Source of the DNA: JADKIH01 sp964595205
GTDB taxonomy: Bacteria > Bacteroidota > Bacteroidia > AKYH767-A > 2013-40CM-41-45
Assembly: GCA_964595205.1 (NCBI GenBank)
Contig: CAZQOQ010000026.1
Coordinates: 22,920 to 86,919, forward strand
DNA length: 64,000 nucleotides
Direction of reading: 5' to 3'
A program made the position numbers and the translations under genes. This document shows positions 50,707-59,551 of the stretch, in pieces. The notes beneath the pieces are model-generated. The model was not told where the DNA came from. It saw nothing but the letters and a program-made list of their open reading frames with translations, and searched no databases. The stretch's first letter is position 1; every line of letters starts with the position of its first letter.

Positions 50707-53310
50707 ATGACTTCATCAGAAATACGAAATGCTTTTCTTGAGTTTTTCAGGAGTAAAGATCATCAGATAGTTCCTTCAGCTCCAATGGTCGTCAAAAACG
50801 ATCCTACGCTGATGTTTACAAATGCGGGTATGAATCAGTTCAAGGATATTTTTCTTGGAAATTCTCCCGCAAAATACAAGCGAGTCGCCAACACCCAGAA
50901 ATGCCTTCGCGTTTCCGGAAAACATAACGACCTCGAAGAAGTCGGCATCGATACGTATCATCATACCATGTTCGAAATGCTCGGCAACTGGTCGTTCGGC
51001 GATTACTTTAAGAAAGAGGCAATCGCCTGGAGTTGGGAATTGCTGACGGATGTGTACGGAATTCCGAAAGATAAGTTATACGTGACCGTTTTCGAAGGCG
51101 ATGAAAAAGAAAAACTCGCTTTCGACCAGGAAAGTTTCGATTACTGGAAAAAAGTAATGCCTGAAGACAGGATCTTGCGTGGCAATAAAAAAGATAATTT
51201 CTGGGAGATGGGCGAAACCGGTCCGTGTGGTCCATGCACGGAAATTCACATCGACCTGCGAAGCGAAGAAGACATCAAAAAGAAAAAAGGAAGCGAAGTC
51301 GTGAATACCGGTCACCCGCAGGTGATCGAAGTCTGGAACAACGTGTTCATGGAATTCAACCGCAAGGCAGACGGAAGCCTTGAGCCATTGCCGGCCAAAC
51401 ATGTCGATACCGGAATGGGCTTCGAGCGTTTGTGTATGGCATTGCAGGGCAAGACATCCAATTACGATACGGATGTTTTTCAGCCGCTCATTCAATTCAT
51501 CGCGATTCACGCACGGAAAAAATACGGATCGGATGAGAAGACTGACATTGCCATGCGGGTGATGTCTGACCACATTCGTGCGATTACCATGGCCATTGCC
51601 GACGGGCAGCTTCCTTCGAATAATAAAGCAGGCTATGTGATACGTCGCATACTTCGCCGTTCAGTCAGATATGCGTTTACGTTCCTGAATTTCAAAGAAC
51701 CGTTTTTACATAAACTCGTTCCGATTCTCGCAGAGCAATTCAGGGATGTATTTCCCGAGATCAGGTCGCAGCAGGATTTTATTATCCGTGTCATACAGGA
51801 AGAGGAACATGCATTTTTGAGAACACTTGAAACCGGAATAAAAAAATTCGAAGAATATAAGGGAGCGAGGATCGAAGGCAAATTTGCTTTCGAATTGTAC
51901 GATACGTTTGGGTTTCCGATCGATCTTACGCAACTGATGGCGAGGGAAAAAGGAATAGAAGTGGATATGGACGGCTTTAATAAAAGTCTGGCCGAACAAA
52001 AAGAAAGATCACGCGCCGCAGCTGTTGTAGATACTGATGACTGGGTCATCGTCCGAAATGGCGACAGCGTGGAATTCATCGGCTATGATGAACTTGAGGG
52101 CGAGACGGAAATTCTTCGTTACCGGAAAGTAAAAGCTAAGAACAAGGAACAATTTCAACTGGTATTAAGCCGCACGCCCTTCTATGCAGAGAGTGGCGGA
52201 CAGGTTGGCGATACGGGAATACTTGAATCAGAAAATGAGAAAATAACTGTAACCGATACTCAGAAGGAAAACAACCTGATCATTCATTACACTGACAAGC
52301 TGCCTTCGAATTTGTCTGCGGCATTCATGGCCAGAGTGGATAAGAACAGAAGAAAACTTATCATGAACAACCACTCGGCCACACACCTGATGCATTCAGC
52401 ATTAAAACAGGTTCTTGGTAGCCATGTAAATCAAAAAGGATCTCTGGTGAATGAGAATGAAACGAGGTTTGATTTTTCTCACTTTGCCAAAGTAAGCGAA
52501 GAAGAAATCAGGAAGATCGAAAAAATTGTGAACCAGAAAATCAGGGAAAATATTCTTCTTGAAGAAAGAAGAAATGTGCCTGTCAAAGAAGCAATGGATA
52601 TGGGAGCCACTGCATTGTTTGGTGAGAAGTATGGTGATTTTGTGAGGGTAATTATTTTCGATCCGAAATACTCAATAGAACTTTGCGGAGGAACACATGT
52701 TTCTTCAACAGGACAAATAGGACTTTTCAAAATTGTTTCTGAAGGTGCCGTTGCTGCAGGTGTGAGAAGAATCGAGGCAATCACTGCTGTGAAGGCTGAA
52801 GCATTCGTGGAAAAACAAAGCGAGGAATTGAATGCCCTGAAAGAACTCTTGAAAAATCCGAAAGACACTCTTCAGCGTGTACAGGAGTTGCTGGACGAGA
52901 ATGCTTTTCTGCAAAAGAAAATTGATCAATTCACATCTGAAAAAACGCAGGTTGTAAAGAATGCGCTGATCAATAAAATCAGGAGCGTGAATGGCATGAA
53001 TGTGATTACGGAGAGAATCGAACTCCCCACTGCCGATGCGATAAAGAACCTTTCTTTCGAACTGAAGAACCAGGTCGACAATTTATTTTTCCTGGCCGGT
53101 GCGCAGATCGAGGACAAGGCGCTGCTTTCTCTTATCATCTCAGAGAATCTCGTAAAGGAAAAAAACCTGAATGCGACGAATATAATCCGTGAACTTGCAA
53201 AAGAAATACAAGGTGGTGGTGGCGGACAACCTTTCTATGCGACTGCCGGTGGAAAGAATCCGGATGGATTGGTGAAGGCAATTGGGAGAGCGGAAGAGTT
53301 TATCAAATAG
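50707..53310 (+). CDS. alaS: Alanyl-tRNA synthetase
   Basis: An 867-residue class II synthetase. Catalytic motifs include NTQKCLRVSGKHNDLEEVG and GETGPCGPCTEIH; the editing domain has HSATHLMHSAL and CGGTHVSSTGQ; the C-terminal domain ends GGGGGQPFYATAGGKNPDG. The ATG at 50707 gives MTSSEIRNAFLEFF, the usual start; a TTG at 50698 would add three residues. It is divergent from the M23 gene. The array GGTCAAA begins right at its TAG stop codon. Confidence 0.97.
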   Translation: MTSSEIRNAFLEFFRSKDHQIVPSAPMVVKNDPTLMFTNAGMNQFKDIFLGNSPAKYKRVANTQKCLRVSGKHNDLEEVGIDTYHHTMFEMLGNWSFGDYFKKEAIAWSWELLTDVYGIPKDKLYVTVFEGDEKEKLAFDQESFDYWKKVMPEDRILRGNKKDNFWEMGETGPCGPCTEIHIDLRSEEDIKKKKGSEVVNTGHPQVIEVWNNVFMEFNRKADGSLEPLPAKHVDTGMGFERLCMALQGKTSNYDTDVFQPLIQFIAIHARKKYGSDEKTDIAMRVMSDHIRAITMAIADGQLPSNNKAGYVIRRILRRSVRYAFTFLNFKEPFLHKLVPILAEQFRDVFPEIRSQQDFIIRVIQEEEHAFLRTLETGIKKFEEYKGARIEGKFAFELYDTFGFPIDLTQLMAREKGIEVDMDGFNKSLAEQKERSRAAAVVDTDDWVIVRNGDSVEFIGYDELEGETEILRYRKVKAKNKEQFQLVLSRTPFYAESGGQVGDTGILESENEKITVTDTQKENNLIIHYTDKLPSNLSAAFMARVDKNRRKLIMNNHSATHLMHSALKQVLGSHVNQKGSLVNENETRFDFSHFAKVSEEEIRKIEKIVNQKIRENILLEERRNVPVKEAMDMGATALFGEKYGDFVRVIIFDPKYSIELCGGTHVSSTGQIGLFKIVSEGAVAAGVRRIEAITAVKAEAFVEKQSEELNALKELLKNPKDTLQRVQELLDENAFLQKKIDQFTSEKTQVVKNALINKIRSVNGMNVITERIELPTADAIKNLSFELKNQVDNLFFLAGAQIEDKALLSLIISENLVKEKNLNATNIIRELAKEIQGGGGGQPFYATAGGKNPDGLVKAIGRAEEFIK

Positions 53311-53501
53311 GTCTAGGGTCTAAGGTCAAAGGTCAAAGGTCAAAGGTCAAAGGTCAAAAATCAAAATTCAAAAATCAAAATTCAAAAATCTCCGTAGGAT
53401 CGTGCAGCAAAAGTTAAATTTATCCGCCAAAATTTAAGCAGAGGTGGAAGTCAAAAATGAAAACCTGCGAGATCTGCGGTTTAATCTGCGAGGATCTGCG
53501 G
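53311..53501. repeat. GGTCAAA and ATCTGCG word arrays after alaS
   Basis: Five perfect GGTCAAA units (53324-53358) follow the alaS stop codon after GTCTAGGGTCTAA, then AAATCAAAATTC words to about 53390, and at 53465-53501 the words CTGCGAGATCTGCGG and AATCTGCGAGG. The ATCTGCG words recur at 63941-63982. Confidence 0.8.
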
Positions 53502-53538
53502 GGAATAAATTAATAGCCAAAAATTAAATATTTCTTGA

Positions 53539-54444
53539 ATGACTAAGAAAGTAAAATCTATCAGGCGATTCAATCAGAATTACAAGAACTTCAGTTTTTC
53601 GGATCTTACGAGCCGCGCCGATGAGGAATTCCTGGAGCTTACATTGTTATTTGATGAAGCCGGTAATACGACAGAAGAAGTGAAGTATATGAAAGACGGC
53701 CAGGTTGAAGAGAAGAATTCATATGAATATAATAACGTTGGAAAATTGCTTTCTCATACATTACTATACGCTGTTGATGATGTTACCGAGAAAAGGGTTT
53801 TGACGAGAGACGACAAAGGACATTTATTGACCGAGACTAAATATTATGGCTCTGATTCAGGAGAGCGTACGGATTACGAATACAACGATAAGAATAATGT
53901 GACGGCAATCATTCGCTATGATGAAGAGGGCGAATTCATCAGCCGCGAAGAAATAATTTATGATGATGGAGCAAGCCTGAAAGAAAGAAAGACTGTCGAT
54001 GCCGGTGGCAAACTGATTTCCCGCATAACGTTTACCACCCCGGTAAATAATGAAATTGAAGAAACCGAATTTAACGAAAAGGATGCATTGGTTTCCAAAA
54101 CGGTAATTAAGTTTAATGATAAGGGAAAAGAAGTTTCTGTTATACAAACGAATCCACAGGGCAAGGTGATTTCAAGTGTACTGAATGCTTATGACGAGAA
54201 TGGCAACATCATCGAAAAGATCAACAAGGATTTTTACAGCAAGAAGGTCCGTTATGAATACAACGACAAAAACCAGCTGACCAGCCAGGAGATCTATGAT
54301 GAAAACGGCTTGCTACTTCGTAAGAATATGTATGAGTATGACGACGACGGAAATTTGGCAGCTGAGCAGACTTATGAAATGGACACAACGCGAGGTGGCA
54401 GGGATAAGCATTTTGGGACTCGTTACGAATATGATTTTTTTTGA
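53539..54444 (+). CDS. YD-like repeat protein, cytoplasmic, unknown function
   Basis: A 301-residue protein with no signal peptide. It is built of about ten imperfect units of the form YEYNDKNNVTAIIRYDEEG, resembling RHS/YD and YwqK-type repeats, such as YDENGNIIEKI and YEYDDDGNLAAEQ. These form antiparallel beta-sheets, usually in toxins or surface proteins, but here no export signal or toxin domain is present. It is highly charged. Its TGA stop is followed at once by AATTTGAAAATTTGAG words. Confidence 0.68.
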   Translation: MTKKVKSIRRFNQNYKNFSFSDLTSRADEEFLELTLLFDEAGNTTEEVKYMKDGQVEEKNSYEYNNVGKLLSHTLLYAVDDVTEKRVLTRDDKGHLLTETKYYGSDSGERTDYEYNDKNNVTAIIRYDEEGEFISREEIIYDDGASLKERKTVDAGGKLISRITFTTPVNNEIEETEFNEKDALVSKTVIKFNDKGKEVSVIQTNPQGKVISSVLNAYDENGNIIEKINKDFYSKKVRYEYNDKNQLTSQEIYDENGLLLRKNMYEYDDDGNLAAEQTYEMDTTRGGRDKHFGTRYEYDFF

Positions 54445-54540
54445 ATTTGAAAATTTGAGAATTTGTTAATTTGAAAATGAGGTTACCCGTAAGCAGCGGT
54501 CATTTTCAAATTAGCACATTTTCAAATTTTCAAATTAAAA
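54445..54540. repeat. Inverted AATTTGAAAA arrays between convergent genes
   Basis: The plus strand begins AATTTGAAAATTTGAGAA after the stop at 54444 and ends with the complementary words (CATTTTCAAATTTTC and relatives) before the stop at 54541. The two arms, about 38 nt each, match in inverted orientation around GAGGTTACCCGTAAGCAGC. The whole gap can form a long hairpin and may serve as a bidirectional terminator. Confidence 0.75.
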
Positions 54541-55695
54541 TTATTTACTCGCAAACTGGATTACATCCTTATCCGTAATCTTCTTATCTGAAAGTATTAC
54601 CAAACGCTCTGCAACATTCCTCAATTCGCGGATGTTTCCGGTCCAGTTAATTTTTTGCAACTCTTTTATCGCCTCGGGAGTTAGCTGCTTTACCGGCATT
54701 CCATAATCAGTGCAGATTTCTTTTACAAAATGTTCCGCCAGAATGGGTATGTCATCCTTCCTTTCGTTCAATGAAGGAACATGAATGAGAATGACACTTA
54801 ACCTATGATATAGATCCTCACGAAAATTCCCTTTTTCAATTTCGGATTTCAGATCCTTATTGGTGGCAGCAATTACACGAGGGCTAACCGCGATCTCCTT
54901 CTCCCCACCCACTCTTGAAATTTTATTTTCCTGCAAGGCCCTGAGAACCTTTGATTGAGCCGAAAGACTCATGTCGCCGATTTCGTCTAAGAATAATGTG
55001 CCGCCGCTTGCAAGTTCGAACTTTCCGATTTTCTGTTTGATCGCCGAAGTAAAAGCACCTTTCTCGTGTCCGAATAATTCGCTCTCGATGAGTTCCGATG
55101 GTATTGCAGCACAATTCACCTCTACCATTGGTCCATTCGCATGCTGACTTTTCTCATGAATCCATCTTGCCACCAGCTCCTTTCCCGTTCCATTGCTTCC
55201 CGTAATCAACACTCTCGCTTCCGTAGGTGCAACCCGCTCGATCATTTCCTTGATTTTTTTTATTTCAGGAGACTCTCCGATCATCTCCCGCGTCTTGAAA
55301 ATTTTCCTTCGAAGCGTTTTTGTTTCTGTGATCAGCGATGATTTATCCAGTGCATTTCTCACCGTCACCAGCAGGCGATTCAGATCGGGCGGCTTGGAAA
55401 TATAATCATAGGCTCCCTTCCTGATTGCATCCACCGCATTCTCTATTGTACCATGACCTGAAATCATAACAACGGGCAATTCCGGATTAAACTCCTGAAG
55501 CTTGGTCAATACTTCATGCCCATCCATCTTGGGCATTTTAATATCGCACAAGACAAGATCAAAGTTGCCGGCTTTGACTTTCTTCACTCCTTCTTCTCCA
55601 TCATTTGCAATTTCCACCACGTACTTCTCATACTCAAGGATCTCCTTCAGTGTGTTGCATATGGCTTTTTCGTCGTCGATTATTAGGATCTTCAT
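54541..55695 (-). CDS. Sigma-54-type response regulator lacking a DNA-binding domain
   Basis: A 384-residue NtrC-family protein. Receiver domain 1-115 with phospho-acceptor Asp51 (LVLCDIKMPKMDG); AAA+ domain with Walker A GSNGTGKE (167-174), Walker B LFLDEIGD and arginine residues in REDLYHRL. The sigma-54 contact loop is GAFTSA (213-218), not GAFTGA. The chain ends at DVIQFASK, just after the AAA+ lid, so the usual C-terminal Fis-type HTH is missing. The ATG at 55695 begins the receiver fold; a start at 55761 would add 22 unrelated residues. No kinase is adjacent. Confidence 0.9.
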   Translation of the reverse strand: MKILIIDDEKAICNTLKEILEYEKYVVEIANDGEEGVKKVKAGNFDLVLCDIKMPKMDGHEVLTKLQEFNPELPVVMISGHGTIENAVDAIRKGAYDYISKPPDLNRLLVTVRNALDKSSLITETKTLRRKIFKTREMIGESPEIKKIKEMIERVAPTEARVLITGSNGTGKELVARWIHEKSQHANGPMVEVNCAAIPSELIESELFGHEKGAFTSAIKQKIGKFELASGGTLFLDEIGDMSLSAQSKVLRALQENKISRVGGEKEIAVSPRVIAATNKDLKSEIEKGNFREDLYHRLSVILIHVPSLNERKDDIPILAEHFVKEICTDYGMPVKQLTPEAIKELQKINWTGNIRELRNVAERLVILSDKKITDKDVIQFASK

Positions 55696-55717
55696 AGTTG
55701 GGATGCTTATGGTCGAG

Positions 55718-55836
55718 AGACGCCCACATGGCGTCTTTACGATTGGTGGTGACGCCTGCATTCACGTCATACGATTAGTGGTGAGGCAGGACTTGATTCT
55801 TCACAATTGGTGGTGACATCTGGTTTGACACCTTTC
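55718..55836. repeat. GAGACG hairpin and three 32-nt direct repeats
   Basis: A hairpin AGACGCC (55718-55724) / GGCGTCT (55730-55736) is followed by the 12-nt word ATTGGTGGTGA with its preceding base at 55741, 55773 and 55805, exactly 32 nt apart, one copy with ATTAGTGG. It lies upstream of the response regulator gene. The repeats are too short and too few for a CRISPR array. Confidence 0.7.
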
Positions 55837-55842
55837 CCATTC

Positions 55843-55963
55843 ATTGGCTAATCGGCTAATTGGCTAATTAAATTATTGGCTAATCGGCTAATTGGCTAAT
55901 CGGCTAATTAAATTATTGGCTAATCGGCTAATTGGCTAATCGGCTAATTAAATTATAGGCTAA
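55843..55963. repeat. Tandem 40-bp units of TTGGCTAATCGGCTAA
   Basis: Two identical 40-bp units (55875-55914 and 55915-55954) follow a shorter 32-bp version (55843-55874). Each contains ATTGGCTAATCGGCTAATTG and ends TTAAATT. On the minus strand the array begins at the ppx stop codon, and the last half-word AATTAGCC-like sequence encodes the final residues of Ppx (ISL). Confidence 0.85.
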
Positions 55964-56876
55964 TTTTTTCAAAGAGTACTCCTTCCTTTAATGCAAACTT
56001 AGACAAATACATTTCCTTTATATCAAATTTGTTTAAAATAAATTCTGTACAGACTGCGGCGATCACAATCATATCAATCCGCATTCGAATCAGGCCTTTC
56101 ATCTTTACCCTTTCTGCCTTTGTCGAATGAATGATCGTTTCGCTTAGCTGCCTGAATTGCTGCATGTCAAATTTATATGAATTCAGATTCCGTGTTATAT
56201 TTTTTCCGTAAAATCTTTGTCCCGTCATATCGGCAAAAGTATCGAATGATCCGGAGGAACCAATCAGTCGCCTGACAGGGAACTGCCTGATGGCATTTTC
56301 AAGAGGGATAAGCTGCTTGTCCAGATAATCCCGTATCGACAGATTCTCAATGGTGGTGATCGGGTTTGATGGCCGGAATTTTTCCAGAAGCCTGGCCGCA
56401 CCGATGTCAAAACTGTGTTTCCAGAAAATCTCTTTCTCATCGCCAATTATGAATTCCGTGCTGCCACCGCCAATGTCCATGATCAATGATGGCTGTCCTT
56501 CCAAACCGATGCATTGCCTGACGCCATAGTATATATATTCCGCCTCACGATCTCCGGAAATGACTTGTACGTCTATGCCGGTTTTTTCTTTTACCAGCTT
56601 TACAAATGTTTCACCATTTTCCGAACTGCGAACGGCAGATGTGGCAAAAGCATAGACTCCATCCGGACGATGGTTATCCAGCACCTCCTTAAATTTCATC
56701 AGTGTCATGATCCCCCTGCCAAAAGACTTGTCCGCGATTCTGCCTGCATCTATCCCTCCTTGTCCAAGCTTTACAGATTTTTTTGATTTATAAATAATCG
56801 TGAAGTTTTTTCCCTCTACATCCGCAATCAGCAAATGAAATGTATTTGTTCCAAGATCAAGTATCGCCAAACGCAT
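55953..56876 (-). CDS. Exopolyphosphatase / guanosine pentaphosphatase family protein
   Basis: A 307-residue enzyme of the Ppx/GppA family, part of the ASKHA fold. The phosphate-1 motif DLGTNTFHLL is at 6-15, DIGGGSTEFIIGD at about 140-152, and GSSGSFDT and RVKMKGLIRMRIDMI follow. It either degrades polyphosphate or converts pppGpp to ppGpp; the short length (307 residues) fits the Bacteroidota single-domain form. Its final three residues are encoded by a repeat word. It is downstream of the ABC exporter genes on the same strand. Confidence 0.9.
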   Translation of the reverse strand: MRLAILDLGTNTFHLLIADVEGKNFTIIYKSKKSVKLGQGGIDAGRIADKSFGRGIMTLMKFKEVLDNHRPDGVYAFATSAVRSSENGETFVKLVKEKTGIDVQVISGDREAEYIYYGVRQCIGLEGQPSLIMDIGGGSTEFIIGDEKEIFWKHSFDIGAARLLEKFRPSNPITTIENLSIRDYLDKQLIPLENAIRQFPVRRLIGSSGSFDTFADMTGQRFYGKNITRNLNSYKFDMQQFRQLSETIIHSTKAERVKMKGLIRMRIDMIVIAAVCTEFILNKFDIKEMYLSKFALKEGVLFEKISL

Positions 56877-56951
56877 TTTTGATTTTTGAAGAATGCTTCC
56901 TGAAGCTAACTCCCTAACGAATTAACCAATAAACGAATTAATGAATTCAGA

Positions 56952-58283
56952 TTAGTTTTTATACACCAGCCATTTCCAGAGTTCGCGGTACGATACTTTT
57001 TTTCCATACATCAATATTCCGGTCCTGTAAATCTTTGCGGCAATCCAGGTGGTACAGATAAATCCGGCGATTAACAATAAGATCGAAAGTAAAATGTGCA
57101 TCGTTGGAACACCAAAAGGCAACCTCACCATCATAACAATGGGCGAAGTAAGGGGAATGATCGAAAACCAGAAGGCCACATTTCCCTGCGGGTTTTGGAT
57201 TACATTAATGGCTGCGATGTAAGCAATGATGAGCGGTATTGTTACCGGAAACATAAATTGCTGCGTATCAGTCTCAGAATCCACTGCTGCACCTATTGCT
57301 GCAAAGAGTGCGCTGTATAACAGGTACCCACCGAGGAAATAAAAAATAAACATGCCGATCAGAAGCGGGAAGTTTATCGAATCCATGATATCACTTAAGT
57401 TCGTTTCCTTCAATTTACTATCATCAAATTGCAGGTTCTGATCCATCGCAGGATTATTCGTCCCTACCCTGCTTTTCATCATCATTTGAATTTTGTCGGT
57501 ATCCGACTTATCCTTCATGGTAAAAGAAGCCACGCCTGTATAAATCACGAGTGTAAGTACTACCCATAACAGAAACTGCGTGAGCCCGACCAAAGCAACG
57601 CCGATGATCTTTCCCATCATCAGCTGAAAGGGTTTAATTGAAGAAATGATTACCTCTACGATGCGACTGGTCTTCTCTTCCAATACGCCTCTCATAACCA
57701 TGGCCCCATAAATAAAAATAAAAAGATAAATTAAGAGCCCGCCGGCGAAACCAAGTCCGGTTGTGAGCGGCGTACTCGTTTCCTTGTCTTCCAGGTCCTT
57801 CGTACGGATATCAACTTCCGTCTTGATCGCACTCAATTTTTTTTCGTCGATGCCTGCTTCGATATACTTATTCGTATTGATTTCCTTTTCAATTGTGAAT
57901 TTAATTTTGGAGATGACTTCAAAACCCGGTTGTGAGGCGGAATAAATCGTCACAGCCTTTTCCAATGCACTAAGATTGGAGGTAGCAGGAATGTACAAAA
58001 CACCGAAGTATCCTTTCGCAGTACTCTGCCTCTTCACCGAATCGATGGGGCCTTCCGGATAAACGAATAATAATCTTTCACTGTCTTTGAATTTTCCCTG
58101 GAAGATGTGCGTCTCATCGACGACGGCAATGGTCTTAACTTCCGTATCCACCTTATCCATCAGCATCACAGATACGAGCACCCCACCCATCAGCAGCGGA
58201 CCAAGAATGGTCATAATTAAAAACGACTTTTTCCTGACGCGTGTCAGGTATTCACGTTGTATGACGAGGAGTATTTTGTTCAT
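56952..58283 (-). CDS. ABC transporter permease, NatB-like
   Basis: A 443-residue ABC-2 type permease. One N-terminal membrane helix, a large extracytoplasmic region (about 45-175) and five or six helices from about residue 180 to 430 give the NatB/DUF3526 arrangement. NatAB pumps export sodium ions in Bacillus; substrate here is unknown. Its start overlaps the ATPase gene by 4 nt (ATGA), so they are co-translated. The stop lies 75 nt from ppx. Confidence 0.85.
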   Translation of the reverse strand: MNKILLVIQREYLTRVRKKSFLIMTILGPLLMGGVLVSVMLMDKVDTEVKTIAVVDETHIFQGKFKDSERLLFVYPEGPIDSVKRQSTAKGYFGVLYIPATSNLSALEKAVTIYSASQPGFEVISKIKFTIEKEINTNKYIEAGIDEKKLSAIKTEVDIRTKDLEDKETSTPLTTGLGFAGGLLIYLFIFIYGAMVMRGVLEEKTSRIVEVIISSIKPFQLMMGKIIGVALVGLTQFLLWVVLTLVIYTGVASFTMKDKSDTDKIQMMMKSRVGTNNPAMDQNLQFDDSKLKETNLSDIMDSINFPLLIGMFIFYFLGGYLLYSALFAAIGAAVDSETDTQQFMFPVTIPLIIAYIAAINVIQNPQGNVAFWFSIIPLTSPIVMMVRLPFGVPTMHILLSILLLIAGFICTTWIAAKIYRTGILMYGKKVSYRELWKWLVYKN

Positions 58284-59215
58284 GATGCTACAGCCTGTAA
58301 TTTTGCCTGGTTAACCTGTTGTATAAAAATATCATTCATGCCCGGTATCACTTCCTGCAATCCGGTAATTTCCACATGGGGAAGCAGGGCAGTTAACAAC
58401 GTATTGGTAGTATTTCCATTCAGCATTTTTACTCTTGCTACATTCATCTCATGCTCTTCCCGTAAATCGAGCAGTTCAAATCCTGTCCATAATGCATTGG
58501 TAAAACTAATCTTGTTTCCTAAATAAAACACTTCATAGGTATTGCTGCGAAATTGTTTGCGGATATCTTTCACGGCTCCTTCAAGAATAACGTGCGCATT
58601 ATTGATGAGAGCGATGTGACTGCATAATTCTTCAACACTTTCCATGCGGTGCGTGGATAAAACAATTGTTGTTCCCTTACTTCGCAGCGACAGCAATTCA
58701 TTCTTTACCAGCTCTGCATTGATAGGATCGAAACCGGTAAAAGGTTCATCGAGGATCAGGAATTCGGGTTCGTGCATGACTGTAGTTATGAACTGTACTT
58801 TCTGCGCCATTCCTTTGGAAAGCTCCTCGACTTTCTTCTTCCACCAGTCCTGGATTTCGAAACGCTCGAACCAGTATTTTAACTTCCTCATGGCATCGGC
58901 ACGGGACAAGCCTTTCAGCCTTGCGAGATAAAGCGCCTGCTCACCGACTTCCATCTTTTTATAAAGTCCTCTCTCCTCAGGAAGGTATCCCATCTTCAAT
59001 GTATGAGCAGAAGAAAGCGGCTGGCCTTTGAAAAATATTTCGCCTTTATCGGGTGCGGTGATTTGTGTGATGATGCGAATGAGCGATGTCTTACCTGCGC
59101 CGTTTGGCCCCAGCAAGCCAAACACACTCTGCTGCGGGACATTTATTGAAATGTTGTCCAATGCACAGTGGGCTGCATAGTTTTTGGTGACGCCTTTAAT
59201 CTCCAGTATATTCAT
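58280..59215 (-). CDS. ABC transporter ATP-binding protein, NatA-like
   Basis: A 311-residue ATPase with Walker A GPNGAGKT (36-43), a Q-loop near 85, signature LSKGMAQ (instead of LSGGQ, as in many NatA-type ATPases) and Walker B FLILDEPFTG. About 80 C-terminal residues form an extra domain (GNKISFTNALWTGFELLDLR). It partners the overlapping permease gene. Confidence 0.93.
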   Translation of the reverse strand: MNILEIKGVTKNYAAHCALDNISINVPQQSVFGLLGPNGAGKTSLIRIITQITAPDKGEIFFKGQPLSSAHTLKMGYLPEERGLYKKMEVGEQALYLARLKGLSRADAMRKLKYWFERFEIQDWWKKKVEELSKGMAQKVQFITTVMHEPEFLILDEPFTGFDPINAELVKNELLSLRSKGTTIVLSTHRMESVEELCSHIALINNAHVILEGAVKDIRKQFRSNTYEVFYLGNKISFTNALWTGFELLDLREEHEMNVARVKMLNGNTTNTLLTALLPHVEITGLQEVIPGMNDIFIQQVNQAKLQAVAS

Positions 59216-59401
59216 AATTTATCAGGAAGAGCGCAAATGTAGGATATTATTGAAAATTGAAGATTGAAAAATAGAAAATAATTTAATCTTTGATAACCTG
59301 GCAGAAATTTCTATTCGAATAACTACATTGGATCCTTACACTGCATAGGGGAAAAAATGGTAAGCAGTTAATTTAATACTGATAAAGTAAAAATGTGAAA
59401 G
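59216..59401. other. Intergenic region upstream of the ABC operon
   Basis: No gene is seen. The plus strand carries ATTGAAAATTGAAGATTG-type words at about 59252-59275. The rest is AT-rich. No TAnnTTTG was found for the ABC genes. Confidence 0.5.
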
Positions 59402-59551
59402 CTAATTCTTAATAAAAAGCTTTTTAAATATAGCACCTTTTTCATCTGTGATATTGAGAATGCAGGCCGCCGATGGCAATTTAGAAACATCCATTTCGAA
59501 TGAATAATCATTTACCATTTCTTTCCTATCGGACAAATTAACTTTTTTAAA
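59402..59551 (-). pseudogene. Orphan T9SS C-terminal sorting tail
   Basis: Directly after the TGA stop of the VOC gene the same frame continues for 49 codons to a TAG at 59402-59404. The translation includes VNDYSFEMDVSKLPSAACIL and ends EKGAIFKKLFIKN, the pattern of a T9SS type A sorting domain, although the Gly-x-Tyr of the usual GIY motif is replaced by AAC. There is no start, signal peptide or YPNP opening. It is most likely a remnant of a lost secreted protein. Confidence 0.6.

Noticed and set aside
50776..53138. Long antisense frames within alaS
   Set aside because: They mirror the codon pattern of alaS and have no family features.
55741..55836. CRISPR array
   Set aside because: The repeats are 12 nt, only three copies, with no cas genes nearby. 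The other word arrays also lack spacers.
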